Origin: Sciurus carolinensis
Lineage: Eukaryota; Chordata; Mammalia; Rodentia; Sciuridae
Assembly: GCF_902686445.1 (NCBI RefSeq)
Contig: NC_062223.1
Location: forward strand, 41,138,998 to 41,202,997
DNA: 64,000 nucleotides
Direction of reading: 5' to 3'
This document shows positions 11,172 to 22,809 of the stretch, one piece after another (the first letter of the stretch is position 1; each line of letters begins with the position of its first letter). A program made the position numbers and the translations under genes. Below the pieces are notes generated by a model. It made no database searches, was not told the DNA's origin, and was given only the letters and a program-made list of their open reading frames with translations.

Positions 11172-11559
11172 TTGGACACAAGCTAATGAAAAATACCTGA
11201 CCTTACTCTCTCTGCAGGCTACATCCCTCTATTCACTAGCTGCAGGGAACCTGGGAAAGACACACTTTCAGGTAGCAGAGCTCTCTGAAGCTAAGACCAC
11301 CCCTCAAGAAACTGGCAGCTGGAAACTCTCTGCCAACCTTACTCTCAGTAACTGAGGAAATGCATTCTTCCTTGAAGGAGATCTCAGGCCCCACAATCCT
11401 CATCTGAGCTCTTTTAAGAATCTCTGAAATCTCTGTGGCTCTTGGAGAGTCATTTAATAATCTGTGCCTCAATTTCTTAATTTATTCAATGAAGTAATTA
11501 GACTGGTTGATTTTCTAAGTTCATAAAGGCTTTAAGATTATTTGCCTTAGTACAACTGC

Positions 11560-12150
11560 TATGGAAATCAGTTCAGAGGTTCCTCAAAAGGCCAGGCATG
11601 GAACCACCATATGACCCAGCTATACCACTCCTTGGTATTTACCCTGAAGAATTAAAGGCATCTTACTACAAAGATACATGCATAGACATGTTTATAGCAG
11701 CACAATTCACAATAGTCAAACTATGGAATCAGCCTAGGTGTCCATTAATGATGGAAGTGTAATGTATATGCACAATGGAGTTTTATTCAGCCATGAAGAA
11801 AAATGAAATTATGGCATTTGCAGGAAAATGCATGGAACTAGAGACCATTATGTTAAGTGAAATAAGTCAAACTCAGAGGGTCAAGGGTCATATTTTTCTC
11901 TCATATGCAGAAGCTAGAGAAGAAAAAGGAAAATAAAGGTAGAGATGAATCTCCTAAAAATCAAAGGGAAATCAGTAGAGAAAAGTGACCAAGGGCTGAT
12001 AGGGAGGGAGGGGGAAATGGTGGGGATTGATATTGATCAAATTCTATTGTTATATTGTGTGCATATATGAATATGGAACAACAAATCCCATCAATATGTA
12101 AAACTGTAATGCACCAATAAAAAATCTGGAAATAAAAATAAAAATAATAA
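11560..12150 (+). mobile_element. 5'-truncated L1, ORF2 tail plus 3' UTR
   Basis: Starts inside the ORF2 C-terminal coding region ('gaaccaccatatgacccagc', 'tttatagcagcacaattcac'), passes the 'ggcatttgcaggaaaatgca' segment, then a G-rich 3' UTR and ends 'taatgcaccaataaaaaatc' with an A-rich tail. The 3' UTR type matches 2865-3200 and differs from the L1 group at 22.9, 31.9, 40.7 and 45.6 kb. Confidence 0.85.
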
Positions 12151-12299
12151 TTACTTTGTGCTCCCTCTTGAAGTAGGACAAATTTATTAATTTTTTTAAC
12201 TGCAACGATTGCCAGAAGGCATATACACATAAGTTTATCTTCTATGAGAGGATTCATCAGTCTGTACCTCTAAATTATGTAATTATGAAACTAAAATTT

Positions 12300-12570
12300 A
12301 AGGATAATAACAACAATAGCTGCTATTCTTTATTAAACAGTTTCTACATGTCAGGCTTTTTGCCAATCACTCGAATTATGACATTTCATTGAATACTCAT
12401 AATTCCACTTCACAGTATTTTCAATGTCTTTTTGTAGACCACTGGGTAAGTTTTACAGTGGTAAGTCAGCTGAGAAAGGTCACCATATATTTAATTTGTT
12501 AAAGAAACAGTTTCAACATAACCCTTGCTGATTCCAGAACCCACACTCTCAACAACAGTACCATCCATGA
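12300..12570 (-). repeat. MIR SINE relic
   Basis: Degraded reverse-strand MIR: a 'aataacaacaatagctgct' start, an intermediate 'tgacatttcattgaatactc', and a 3' 'ccagaacccacactctcaac' phrase. Confidence 0.5.
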
Positions 12571-12574
12571 GTGC

Positions 12575-13440
12575 ATATTCTTTCTTCATAGCAAGAGAGG
12601 TGTTTAGGTTCATTTTAAAGCCCTCCAGAAAACTGCAATCTTGACATTTTGGTTACCATCATGATTTTTATACTGTGATGATCCATTAAAACCCCCTCTT
12701 CTGATTATTCTTCTCAACATTTTTGAGATAATCTGTTATGCTAAGCAGGCAGATTTTGTACCTCCTCCTTTATCTGACACCTGGAAGATACTATCAATAT
12801 GAGTTTCTGGAAAGTTTTGATTTAAAATACAACTATATGCCTGCCATTGATTCTGTAGATTGTGTGTTAAAACCTCTGCTGATAAACCAAAAATTTTAAA
12901 GGACATCTTAGAATCAGGATTGCTGATGAAAGAGGTGGTCTTCCTGTCTGGGTTCCTTTCTGAAGCCTCAGTTCTGATCTCTGCTCCCTGCTTTATGTTA
13001 TAAGGGAACCACTTGGATTGTATCTACTTTAAAATGATTCTTTCTATTAAATGATGTTAGCAGTCATGCTTAATGTCACCACCTGTGACTTGGGTCAGGG
13101 TAAAGTGATCCAGGATGTATTCATATTCAAGTTGAACTCAGGCTCCCCTGACTTTAGAATATAGGAGTCACAGAAACAGGTAAGTGTTTGGAGTTAAGTC
13201 TTTTAAATTGAAACACTCTACAAAGAAGGTCCACTAACTCGTACTACCAAAGTCATCGATCCAGTCTGGTTTTCAGTCCTTTCTGAGTCTTTAAGTTAAC
13301 TTTTTCCTATGCTTATTTAATCTAACTGAAATAATCATCAATCACTTCTTCTTATCCCTCATTTCTCTGCAAAGTACAAGTATTAAAAGCATTGCCTGTG
13401 TATTAATTTAATTAATCATTAGAATACATTAAGCGGGTTT
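12575..13440. other. unique DNA, no feature recognised
   Basis: No repeat family, RNA gene or exon identified. Confidence 0.45.
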
Positions 13441-13442
13441 GT

Positions 13443-13850
13443 TGTGCTTTAGATAGGAGGTGTCCCACCAAAGCACACGTGTGAGACAATGCAAGAATTT
13501 TCAGATGAGAAATGACTGAGTTAGGAGACTCTTAACCTAATCAGTACATCAATCCACTGATATGGATTAACAGGTGGTAACAGATCAGTGGGTGCATGCC
13601 TTTGGGATTTATATTTTCTCCCTCCTGCCTGGATTTCTCTCTGCTTCCTGATTGTCATGTCCTGAGCTGCTTTCTTCCTCCACACCCCTTCCCTATGATG
13701 TTCTGCCATCTCGGATCCAGAGCAATGAAGTCAGCCATCTGTGGACTGAAACCTCTGAAACAGTGAGCCCCCAAATAAAATTTTCCTCCTCTATGTTGTT
13801 CTCTTGGTCACAGCAGTCAAAAAAAATAAAAATAAAAATAAGGTTAAAAC
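13443..13850 (+). mobile_element. solo MaLR LTR
   Basis: Same family as 8109-8535: 'gtgtgagacaatgcaagaat', 'ttaacctaatcagtacatca', 'tgtcctgagctgctttctt', 'gatgttctgccatctc', 'gtggactgaaacctctgaaa', and an 'aataaaattttcctcc' polyadenylation region. It ends 'ggtcacagcagtca' and continues into an (AAAAT)n run. Confidence 0.8.
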
Positions 13851-14540
13851 ACTGGGTGAGATTTACTTCATATGTAAACTGAGGCTAGAAAGCACCCCAT
13901 ACTTCACATATAATAATCAGATTAAAAATTCATTGTGGACTATCTGCAACCTAAATCTTGGCCATTCATGCAGATAACCAAGCTTAACTTTTCCTGGAAT
14001 AATTGGTGATCTGCCAGAAATACCTTGGCAAGAAGATTTATGTTTCAGGGCTGTTTCATTTTGAGTCCTTTAAACGTTCTTTAAAACACCACCTTGCTTT
14101 AGTGATAAACATTTAGTAGTTAATAGATTTTATTATCAGTACAAAACCTCTTCCTCTCCATGCTTTGCTGTATCAAAGTGAAGCCTCCCCCATTCTTTCA
14201 GCCCTTTCCTGACAGGACTATGTTATTTATCTGTCAAGATTGTCCTTGGAAAAGATGCTGGAAGTACAGGAACAAGAATGGATTGCCGCTGCCACTAAGA
14301 CTTCTTCAGCTTTATGCTTGTGGGAGATATCTGGACTAATAGGAATCCATTCCTCATTAGAAGGTTCCAGATACCTGGTAGAATATAAGTGCTAAGGAGT
14401 CAATTTTATTTTCTTTCATGAAAGTTGAGGTGCAAGACCCTCAAATGTTTCCCCTAAGTGTGATTGTTATTTCAAAAGGAAGGAAATAGGATTCCAGGGG
14501 AACAAATAACCAAGAAAATTAACAAAGGATGTGGACATGA
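13851..14540. other. unique DNA, no feature recognised
   Basis: Nothing supportable beyond scattered short open frames. Confidence 0.4.
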
Positions 14541-14544
14541 TTTT

Positions 14545-14705
14545 CCAACTTCAGAGCTCATAAGAATCACCAGAGATGATCATTTAAAATGTAGATGCCT
14601 CATCCTTACCTTCTAACTCAGTAAGTTGAGAGAAAAACCTTTAAGACCAACTTTTAATACACACTCCCAAATGATACCAAGAAAAGTGGCCTGAATATCA
14701 TATTC
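14545..14705. mobile_element. MER5A-like hAT (Charlie) relic
   Basis: Shows the MER5A order: 'ataagaatcaccagagatga', 'catttaaaatgtagatgcct', 'ctaactcagtaagttgaga', then a decayed end. This is a non-autonomous DNA transposon remnant; orientation is arbitrary. Confidence 0.6.
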
Positions 14706-14860
14706 AAGAAAACATTCACGTGGGATCCAGGATCTCCTCTCTGAGGAAGATGATTTAACTTAAGATTCAAATGCTGAGTACATATAGCCAAACTGGTGGG
14801 GATGAGGTATGTACTAGGAGTTTTAAGAGGACAGAAACTGAGGAAAAGAACTAAAAAAAT

Positions 14861-14977
14861 AAGAGAGACAGAGAGAGAGAGGTAGGGGGAGAGAGAGAAA
14901 GAGAGAGAGAGAGAAAGTGGGGGAGAGAGAGAGATATGAGAGAGAGGGAGAAAGAGAGAGAGAGAGAAAAGAAAAGT
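14861..14977. repeat. (GA)n-rich purine tract
   Basis: About 115 bp of GA/GAGG/GAAA sequence with few pyrimidine interruptions. Simple sequence. Confidence 0.9.
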
Positions 14978-15039
14978 AATGCCCTTAGGAAGTTTGGATA
15001 GTAGGTAAGGGTAAGAGGAAAATTAAAAGATCATTGGAA

Positions 15040-15235
15040 AGGAGTGAGTGGCAGTTTAAGAGCAGAGGCCATTAACCTCAGGTCAATGGAAAGCCCTAGA
15101 AGGCTTTGGACCTGATAACTACACCCTGCCCCAGCTTCTTCATCTGTAATTCCACCCACGTTACAGATTCTGTAAGGATTAAAGTGAGCAGTACCTGACC
15201 TATAACACTTAGTGTTATACATTCATGGTGATAAG
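15040..15235 (+). repeat. MIR SINE relic
   Basis: Plus-strand MIR pattern: 'cagcttcttcatctgtaat', then 'gattctgtaaggattaaagt', with a 'gagcagtacctgacctataa' tail. Confidence 0.55.
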
Positions 15236-15239
15236 TTTG

Positions 15240-17560
15240 AAACTTGGATTGTTTTAAAAGTCTGAGATAGAGCTAGGATGAAGTTCAAATTAAACGAAAG
15301 ACTGAACAAATTATGGAGCCAGCAGAAATCCAAGCAACTCGGGAGTCTGGAGAAGTAGGGTGTGAAGCAGTAATGCAGATGCCAAGAAAATTCACACTAT
15401 TTAAAGAAACAGAAGGTTTCATGGGATGAGCAGACATTTCTCAGACTACAAGTACATGAGAGCAAGACACAGGGCCAGAAATAATTTACTACGAAAACTG
15501 GCACGGTAGGCACTTTTTAATTAGCAGAATTAGGAGAGTCCTTAAAGCTGGCTTTGTGAGAAGAGTTTAATTACTGTCTTTGAAACTACAACCCATAAGT
15601 CAGGAAGAGGTAGCTCAGCAAGAATGGGGCTTTCAGTTTGGGCCTGATTCTTAGCAAGGTTGTGTTAAGCCATATAATGCCAGCTAATCCTTGAATGTGA
15701 GCTAAGATTTCTTATCATCACTTCTCCTCAGGTGAATCCCAGGAGAATGCACATTAGAACTTCTGGCCACCTGCATCCTCTCGCTTGTCAGCTGATCCTC
15801 CTTCCTTCCAGCTACTCAGCTTACAGACCAATGAACACATTCAGAGCCAAGGAGCAGCATCCAGCCATTGGCAGCTTCTACCTAGAAGTATCTTAAAACA
15901 CTTCCAGGTGGCAGCCAGAATGCTTAGCTTGGAGAAAGCTGGCCCACTCATACAGATTGTATTCCTCAAAAGGAAATGGCTGATACATACTATGTCTCCT
16001 ATCTTCAATTATATAAGCATTTTTTAAATTACATCTGTTCTTACCTGGCAAAGTTTTTTTTTGTTTTGTTTCTTAAGGTGAAAATGTTCCAGCCATAAGA
16101 GAATCAAGAGATTGCAGGTGAGAATGGTATCCACAGGTTCTTTTTAATAACTGTGAAGACTGGTCCAAGAATTTTTCAAAGTTTGCAGATGAGTCTAAGA
16201 TCCAGGAAGGATTTATCACCACTGATTACATAAAGTTTGCTTGGGGCTGTCTTGGTTGCCAATCCAGAAATGTACTCATCACAGAAAGTAGCACTTACTT
16301 GATTTCTCAAAATGCTGAAGCAGGTGACACTAATAAGTAAAGGAGGTATAAGTTAGGGACTCTGAAGAAAACTGGAGAGTGTAAGACTGGAGCAGAGGGA
16401 TACGTACCTATAGCAAATTGTTGGGATGTGGAAATGCCCAGAGATGTCAATCAGTTCATATTTCAAGAGCAGGAAAATCTCCATAAGTTGGTATTCTATA
16501 AAAAATCTGCTATTTACACATTAACAATTATTTCTTTAAAAAAAAATCTCACAGGACCTATACTACAATGTAATATTTAAGAAAGCCCCAATTCCAAAGA
16601 GATTCTAATGGCCTTTCTAGGATCAGCTGTCTGGTCCTGGCTTTATAGATTATGACATATGAAGAGTGTCCTATAATAAGTGGCTACCATCCTTCTCAAT
16701 GGACAGGAAATGTTTAGACAAATGGATGAGGGTTTAAATTACTCTAAAGCATCCAATATAAAGTCAGAAAAGTAGATTGGAGAGCCTGGTCTGGTGCATT
16801 TTGCAAACCAGAAAAACATAATACAGTAGGGAAAGTTTAGAAAGACAGAGTTGACTCATGAGAGCTCTCCACGAGAGCAGCCTTCTTCATAAAGTGGTGA
16901 GTTTTCAGTCACCAAGGCATTTGAACAGTGATTGAAAACTCACCTAATGAGGACCCTGATATGTGAATGGTCAGTGACCACTCACACCCCCACCCCTCTG
17001 AGACTCTATTAATATATGTCTACTCTGCTGGGTGAAACAGAATATTCCTGACCTCTAGTTATGTTAAACTGAATGTCTCCCAAAGAATATCTCGATTACT
17101 TTTCCAAACAGGAGACTTACAGTAAAGGTAGTCACAAGTAAAGGAGCTTAAAGGAATGTCCTCTAATATATGCCAAAGAAAACTTATTTTCAACATAACA
17201 GACTTCACACATCATCATGTGTTCATTTTTCCTTAACATTTCTTTTAAATCCTTGAAGTTCCCTTCACCAAAGGAGATCACTAATCTTCCTTGTAACATG
17301 AATTCATGTTTCAATATCAGGCCTTCCCACAAGATGCACTGGGAAGAGGAAGAATCACCCCTGACCAGTCTGCCAAATTCTAGGTCAAGATGGAAGGGGG
17401 GCTTTCCCTGCAAATAAAAGAGATGGCCCAGAGCTTTTTGTAATAAAAAGAATGATTTCCAGACTCCCTGAGGATTTCACAGGTGGTGAATGTTCCAGAG
17501 AGAAAGCAGCCTGCCAAGTACCTCTGGAGCTCTGAAGATAAAATCATAATTAAACTTATA
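15240..17560. other. unique, largely repeat-free DNA
   Basis: About 2.3 kb without a recognised interspersed repeat. The notable item is the inverted repeat at 16896-16944. Confidence 0.45.
16896..16944. repeat. near-perfect inverted repeat (hairpin), 17-bp arms, 15-nt loop
   Basis: The left arm 'ggtgagttttcagtcac' (16896-16912) pairs with 'gtgattgaaaactcacc' (16928-16944). The only mismatch would be a G-U wobble in RNA of this sense. At about 49 nt it is shorter than a normal pre-miRNA, and I recognise no microRNA or transposon end in it. Confidence 0.85.
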
Positions 17561-17564
17561 ATGG

Positions 17565-17715
17565 TACTAATGATTCAATGCCTCCATGCATTATCTTATT
17601 TAATCTTTGCTCTAACCCTTTAAAGCAAGTATATCATCCCACTTTATACATGAGTAAAGCGAAAACTTATTAAGACCTTAGTAAAGAGGCAGATTACAGG
17701 CAGAGACCTGCGTTT
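17565..17715 (-). repeat. MIR SINE relic
   Basis: The reverse-strand core 'tgcattatcttatttaatct' is followed by 'cccactttatacatgagtaa' and a loosely matching tail. Confidence 0.55.
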
Positions 17716-17719
17716 GTGT

Positions 17720-18130
17720 CCTAACTCTCCCAGTTACTAGATATGATATAAGGAAACTTTTCTTCTCTTTAGAGAAAGACTTTTGTGGACACTGAATTAA
17801 GGTTATCTTAGTACATAGAAAACTCTTGATAAATATTAGTTGCAATTCTAACTGCCAATAAATGGCAAAATTGAAACTTTGATGCCTAAATCAGTTGACT
17901 TGGCCTTACTCCCATTCACTATGGTTTCTGACTCAGCCAAAAGAAGGTCTCTGCAGAGAAATATGCTGCTTGCTTTATTGGCTTTATCTGACTCTCTTTG
18001 ACTCAGTCAGTAGACCAGACATTTCTGTCTTTGAAACTGACATACCATTTCGTTTTTCTATAGGATTTTGGTATAAGTCTGGTCTATGACCCAAAAGTAG
18101 CTTGACCTCATTGCCACTCTACATGGGCCA
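17720..18130. other. unique DNA
   Basis: No element recognised. Confidence 0.4.
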
Positions 18131-18132
18131 TC

Positions 18133-18590
18133 TGGCTGTATCAGTTATCTCTCACCATCGTAGTGCTGAGTGACACATAAGCACAAAAGCTCAATGGTAC
18201 AAGTCTGTGGTTGGTTAGATGGTTCTGATGTTCTGTGACAAACTGGCCTGGCATGAGAGGGTGGTCAGCTGACACAACAGTTGGGCCCTTGCTGGTGGAG
18301 GCAGGTTAACTGAGGATCATTTGTCTCTTATGCTAGTCTTCAGCAGGCTGATCTGACCAAGATCTCATGTGGAACTGTAGGATTAAAGAGGGAAACAGTA
18401 GCACAGCAGACTCATTGAGACCTAGTCTTCAAACTGGCATTCACCTGCTTTATGGTAACCAAGTACATCATAAGGTCAAACCAATATTTAGGAGTATGCA
18501 AATAGATGCTACTGTTTGATGAGAAGAGCTGTTAAGTCACATGGCAATGCTTAGTACAGTGGTGGGTGTGTCAGTTATGTAACCTACTAC
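18133..18590 (+). repeat. old medium-reiterated repeat, family not assigned
   Basis: Begins 'gtatcagttatctctcacc' and near its end has 'agagctgttaagtcacatgg', matching a common mammalian medium-reiterated repeat that I cannot name securely. A second relative starts at 57445. Confidence 0.45.
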
Positions 18591-18760
18591 ACTACTCCAT
18601 CATTACTGGAAGCTGTAGATTCAATGGCCAGACATTTTTACCAGATGAAAGAGATTATTGACTTGTGGAAGGCATTAAAATATTCTCAATCCTGCAATGG
18701 ATTTTTTTCATGTTCTTGTCTGCAGGTCATTTGCTCTTCCAAAAGGAATATCAAGGTTTG

Positions 18761-18789
18761 CTTTGATACCTAGTTAGTAGGTATCAAAG
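18761..18789. repeat. perfect short hairpin, 12-bp arms, 5-nt loop
   Basis: The arm at 18761-18772 ('ctttgatacct' plus a) is exactly complementary to 18778-18789. It is short enough to be chance. Confidence 0.7.
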
Positions 18790-18903
18790 TGACTAGTTCA
18801 TGCCAAAATCATTGTAAGGATTATATTAATTTAAGGGGAATTGGAGGAAGTAAAAATGGCTTCTGGTGTTTTCTTGTTCTACCAATATCAAGAAAGATTT
18901 TCC

Positions 18904-19002
18904 TTTTTTTTTTTTTTTTTTTTTTTGGTGGTGCTGGGGATTGAACCCAGGGCTTTGTGCTTGCGCGGCAAGCATTCTACCAACTGAGCTATAGCCCCAG
19001 CC
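18904..19002 (-). mobile_element. young ID SINE with exact target duplication
   Basis: The minus-strand ID monomer shows a 23-T tail (18904-18926), 'gtgctggggattgaacccag', 'ggcaagcattctaccaactg' and 'agctatagccccagcc'. It is flanked by an exact 15-bp duplication, 'caagaaagattttcc', at 18889-18903 and 19003-19017. The perfect duplication and near-intact body indicate a recent insertion. Confidence 0.97.
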
Positions 19003-19019
19003 CAAGAAAGATTTTCCTT

Positions 19020-19440
19020 GAAGTGGGAAGATCAGTCTTTCTATAATCTGGAAGTTTCATTCTCATTCAATGACTTGGTGACCAAGTCCAAGAAGTCAGA
19101 ATGTGACCTATCTGCAATTTCCAGGAACTACTAAGGCCAATATATTAAAAATTTTTGATAACTATAAGAACAAATTTAAAAAGTAAAAAGATTATTTTTG
19201 AGGCAATTGTCAATCTTATGCTAATACATTTAACATAAAATACCCTGTCATAGGTCAACCCAGAACTTGAAATAATTTCTATTATGAAACTTTAACAGTG
19301 AAGCAGGTTGCATCCTGGAATAGGTCACCACATAAAAGTCCTCTAATTTTTTTCAATTTCCTAAGCAAAATACACATGATCTATAATCTCAGTTATAGAA
19401 ATCTGCCATTAATTTACTGGAGCACATGGGGACGTATGCA
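19020..19440. other. unique AT-rich DNA
   Basis: No element recognised. Confidence 0.4.
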
Positions 19441-19444
19441 ATAC

Positions 19445-19560
19445 TCTTAAAGATTTTTTTTAATATTTTATTTTGAATAGCATGAATTAAACTTACTCGT
19501 GGGTTCAGTGTGATATTTCAACATGTCCTATAGCTGTACTAGTAACCAAAGCCAGACTGC
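19445..19560 (-). repeat. possible old L1 fragment
   Basis: 'gttcagtgtgatatttcaac' and surrounding AT-rich sequence resemble a known L1 3' region on the minus strand. Too short and diverged to be sure. Confidence 0.3.
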
Positions 19561-19924
19561 TCCTCTTAGATCAGAATAAACTTCAGTTCTATCTAGCAAG
19601 TGTTAACAATACTCCATAGTAAGTGCTGATGATGGTATAGCACACGTGGAAGAGGAGGCAATACCTATGACCAAGAAGTCCAAAGTCCTGTGGAATTTAT
19701 GTTCTGTTTCATCAGAATCATTCTCATATCTCCATCCCCCCTAGTTCACATTCTAAACATCTTTCACGTGGACAATCCTGGGATTCCTGTAACTGTTCTT
19801 TCTGCCTCTGGTCTTGACTCAGTATCATCTCTCCTACATGTCACTGCCCAGTCGATCATAGAAAATACTAATCTATGTTTTCCCTGATGCACTGAAGACT
19901 GCGAAGACCTCTACTTCCCACATA

Positions 19925-20425
19925 TTAGGTTCAAATTTCTCTCTGTGATGAGCAAAGCCTTCCTCCCATGATTTTCCCCCCATCCTATTCTCACTTCCCC
20001 TGACTCCTTTCCTGTTTCACACTCTATGGTTTTCTCTACTCAAGCTTCAGGAACCCATGCCTGCACCCTAAACTGGTTGACTCCTCTTTCTCCAACTGCA
20101 TTCCTGCTTTCACCCCTTTCCCTCCCCCATTCTCTGTGCTCTTCGCCCTAGGAAGCCTCTTCCTTGGTTCTTTGAAGCCACTCCTCTTGTGGTTTTTTCT
20201 TCCCAGAACTATTGATTACTTCCTCTCTTACACACCCCATGTGGCCTGCTTACCCTTGGTTCACAGAATCTATGTCTGATTGTAATCTATGTCTGATTAT
20301 TTTCATCTCTACTCGATTATTAACAGGATTTCATTCATTCTTATGTCTGGCCTCTGGTACTGTGCTGGATGTCATACACGTACACAAGGAATACTTCTTC
20401 AATTAATGAAAGGATGAATGAGTGA
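19925..20425 (+). repeat. L2 LINE 3'-region relic
   Basis: Successive weak L2 matches: a C/T-rich 'cctaggaagcctcttccttg' segment and a degraded end near 'ggcctctggtactgtgctgg', followed by 'attaatgaaaggatgaatga'. A small internal duplication of 'aatctatgtctgat' lies at 20267 and 20284. Old. Confidence 0.5.
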
Positions 20426-20429
20426 ATAA

Positions 20430-21230
20430 ACTGATATCTATTGGAACAACAAGACACAAAGGGATATTTTTTCTTAAATTCATGGTACCACACACCAATA
20501 AGACAAATGGCTAGGAAGATGGGGAAGGATTCAGATGAAGGGAAGATGGCTCGGGGTTACTCTCATAAAGGATATAAGACTTAAATAGTCTTTAAAGGTA
20601 ATTAGGCTTTCATATATGAACAGAGGACTAGGAAGGTGAGAAGATAAAGAGTAAGATAGAGAAGAAGTGTAGGAAGCATTCTAAGGATGGAGATGTTGGC
20701 ATTCAATCCCTGGGCTTCCCATCAGACAGCAGCAAAGTACATTTAGTGAAAAGGTAAGTTAGAGCTAGGTTTTGTGCTTCTGTAAATTGGAAGTGAAACA
20801 TACTTTTGCATGAATAAGTCACCCCAATGCTCTAATTTAATTTAATTTTTCTACTTTGTTCCTTTTTATGTGCTGCCTTTCTTTCCTATTGGCTGTGCCT
20901 AAAAACTAAGGAGGCCACTCGATTACAGCCTTTGGAGTTTAATGGGAACTGAAGAAATTGATAACATTATTCCTTTCTCGTTAAGATCCCTTTACTTCTA
21001 AGGGATTAATGTGGGGGAAAACCATTTGGTATTCCTCTCGGATTGTTAGCCACCAAATGAGATATCAGGCTGCTAATGACTTTTACACTCTCCCTCAAGC
21101 CTACATTTTCTGACCTTTCAAAGTTTGGGAACATAATGGTTGGCAATGTTTTTCTCTTTCCCCCAGGCAGGGCTAGTGAAACTCTCAAAGACAAGTAATA
21201 GAAAGGAAAAGTTAAATATTTGCTCACCCC
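20430..21230. other. unique DNA
   Basis: No element recognised. Confidence 0.4.
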
Positions 21231-21231
21231 C

Positions 21232-21493
21232 AAAAAAGAAGAAGAAGAAGGAGGAGCAGAAAGAAGAAGACGAAGAAGAAGAAGAGAAGAAGAAGACGAA
21301 GAGAAAGAAAGGAAATGAAAGAAGAAGACAGAAGGCAAAGAAAAGAACGATAAAGGAAAGGATAAAGAAAGAAAGAAAAGAAAGAAAGAAAGAAAGAGAA
21401 AGAAGAAAGAGGGGAAGAAAGAAAGAAAGAAAGAAAGAAGAAAGAAAGAAGAAAGAAAGAAAGAAGAAAGAAAGAAAGAAAGAAAGAAAGGAA
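21232..21493 (+). repeat. 262-bp polypurine tract, (GAAA)n/(GAA)n
   Basis: Almost only A and G from 21232 to 21493, with a continuous pure purine run of about 130 bp from 21364. Overlapping open frames on both strands here (poly-Lys/Glu/Arg or poly-Phe/Ser/Leu) are artefacts of the repeat, not genes. Such tracts can form triplex (H-) DNA. Confidence 0.97.
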
Positions 21494-21499
21494 CCAATC

Positions 21500-22805
21500 A
21501 CAAAAGATCAGGGATGAATCAGAACAGGACAAAATCCATCACTAAATTTGGAAAAGCAAGAATTTTCTCCTGGCTGCAAGTCCATCTTACCAATTGCAAA
21601 AGCCTTGGAAACAAGACCCATACATCACTTGACTTCTATGCATTAATTAATGGTGTCTTTCAGTAAAATTTTAATTCAAGCACTGAAAGAATGGAGATTT
21701 AGGATAATAACATTTTCTGATTACTGTTTCACTCAGAGTAATCACATTGTACTTTCTTTTCAACAATTTAAAAAGTATTATGAATTTATTAGAATATAAA
21801 ATACTCAACTCATTTGTTGAATGAGTACTATTTTTTTTCTAATACATAAAGGATATAGACTAAAAATTTTTGGTTGGTGAATCAGTGTTTCTCTAATTTA
21901 TCGACATATGATGTTCTAAAGAATAAATGCCATTCTCCATATTTATACACACAGAAAATAAAGAGATGGGGCATCTACCTTGATTCTAGGAAAAGAACAA
22001 AAAGCAACTAAGTGCTTAAAACTCTAAATCACCATTAAATCCATGTTGTCATTTTGGAACTGAGCACATTCATTATGTTAGGAGATACCATTTTCAGGCA
22101 TTTGAGATTGACCTTCATGAAAAGAAAGGAAGATGGGGAACATGATGGAACCATATGCCCACCAAAAAATGACCGTGTCCAGTCCAATGTGGTACCTGAA
22201 GATGAATGGAACCTCCGGAGGGCCTTCTTTCACTAGGAAATATAATCACTTTCATGGAAATGCTATTTAATATTTACATAGAAATAGTATCATTTGGCTT
22301 TGTTTTAACATGATCTTAAACATAGAAATGAAGTTGCCTGAAATAACATGGAGCTATTAGTTCTGAGATGTTTACATTGGAAAGCTAGGCAGTCGTCAAA
22401 TGAAACTTTTCTAAAATATATGTATGGGTTTGAAATTCCCAGCATGCTGAAGCAGAAAGGATTCTAACCCAGACTTATGTTTCTTGCACCCTTGTAAAAG
22501 ATTAGAAATCAGAACCTGAGACAATTAAATCAAGTTATATATGTACCTGTGGAATGCTGCATTTTCTAAAGATGATCCCAATATAATTGTCCATCTCAGT
22601 TTCTTCTTGCAAAGCAACTTTGACTCTTCCATCTAGTGGCCAGATCTATCTTCCCTCCCATTGAGGCTAAGCACAGCTTTGGAATTGTTTAGCCAATTGT
22701 ATAACAGAAGTGAAGCTAAGTGACTTACGTGGTACATGACATAATGCCCTGCATGTTGACATTCCTCTTTTATGACTTTTTCTCTTAGAAACTAGGCGTT
22801 ATGCT
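21500..22805. other. unique DNA, no feature recognised
   Basis: No interspersed repeat or exon recognised. A 60-aa open frame at 22054-22236 has no domain. Confidence 0.4.
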
Positions 22806-22809
22806 ATGA

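Larger units (their letters stand above)
10270..11555. other. unique DNA with short tandem features
   Basis: Holds an A-run fused to (TA)n at 10423-10453 and a 37-bp offset tandem duplication at 11104-11171. No gene or interspersed repeat is otherwise recognised. Confidence 0.45.

Noticed and set aside
18761..18789. Perfect 12-bp-arm hairpin as a candidate RNA
   Set aside because: Too short for a microRNA precursor, and small hairpins of this size are expected by chance in 64 kb.
21006..21532. Open frames up to 163 aa on both strands, rich in Phe/Ser/Leu or Lys/Glu/Arg
   Set aside because: They translate the (GAAA)n/(GAA)n purine tract. Low complexity on both strands shows a repeat artefact.
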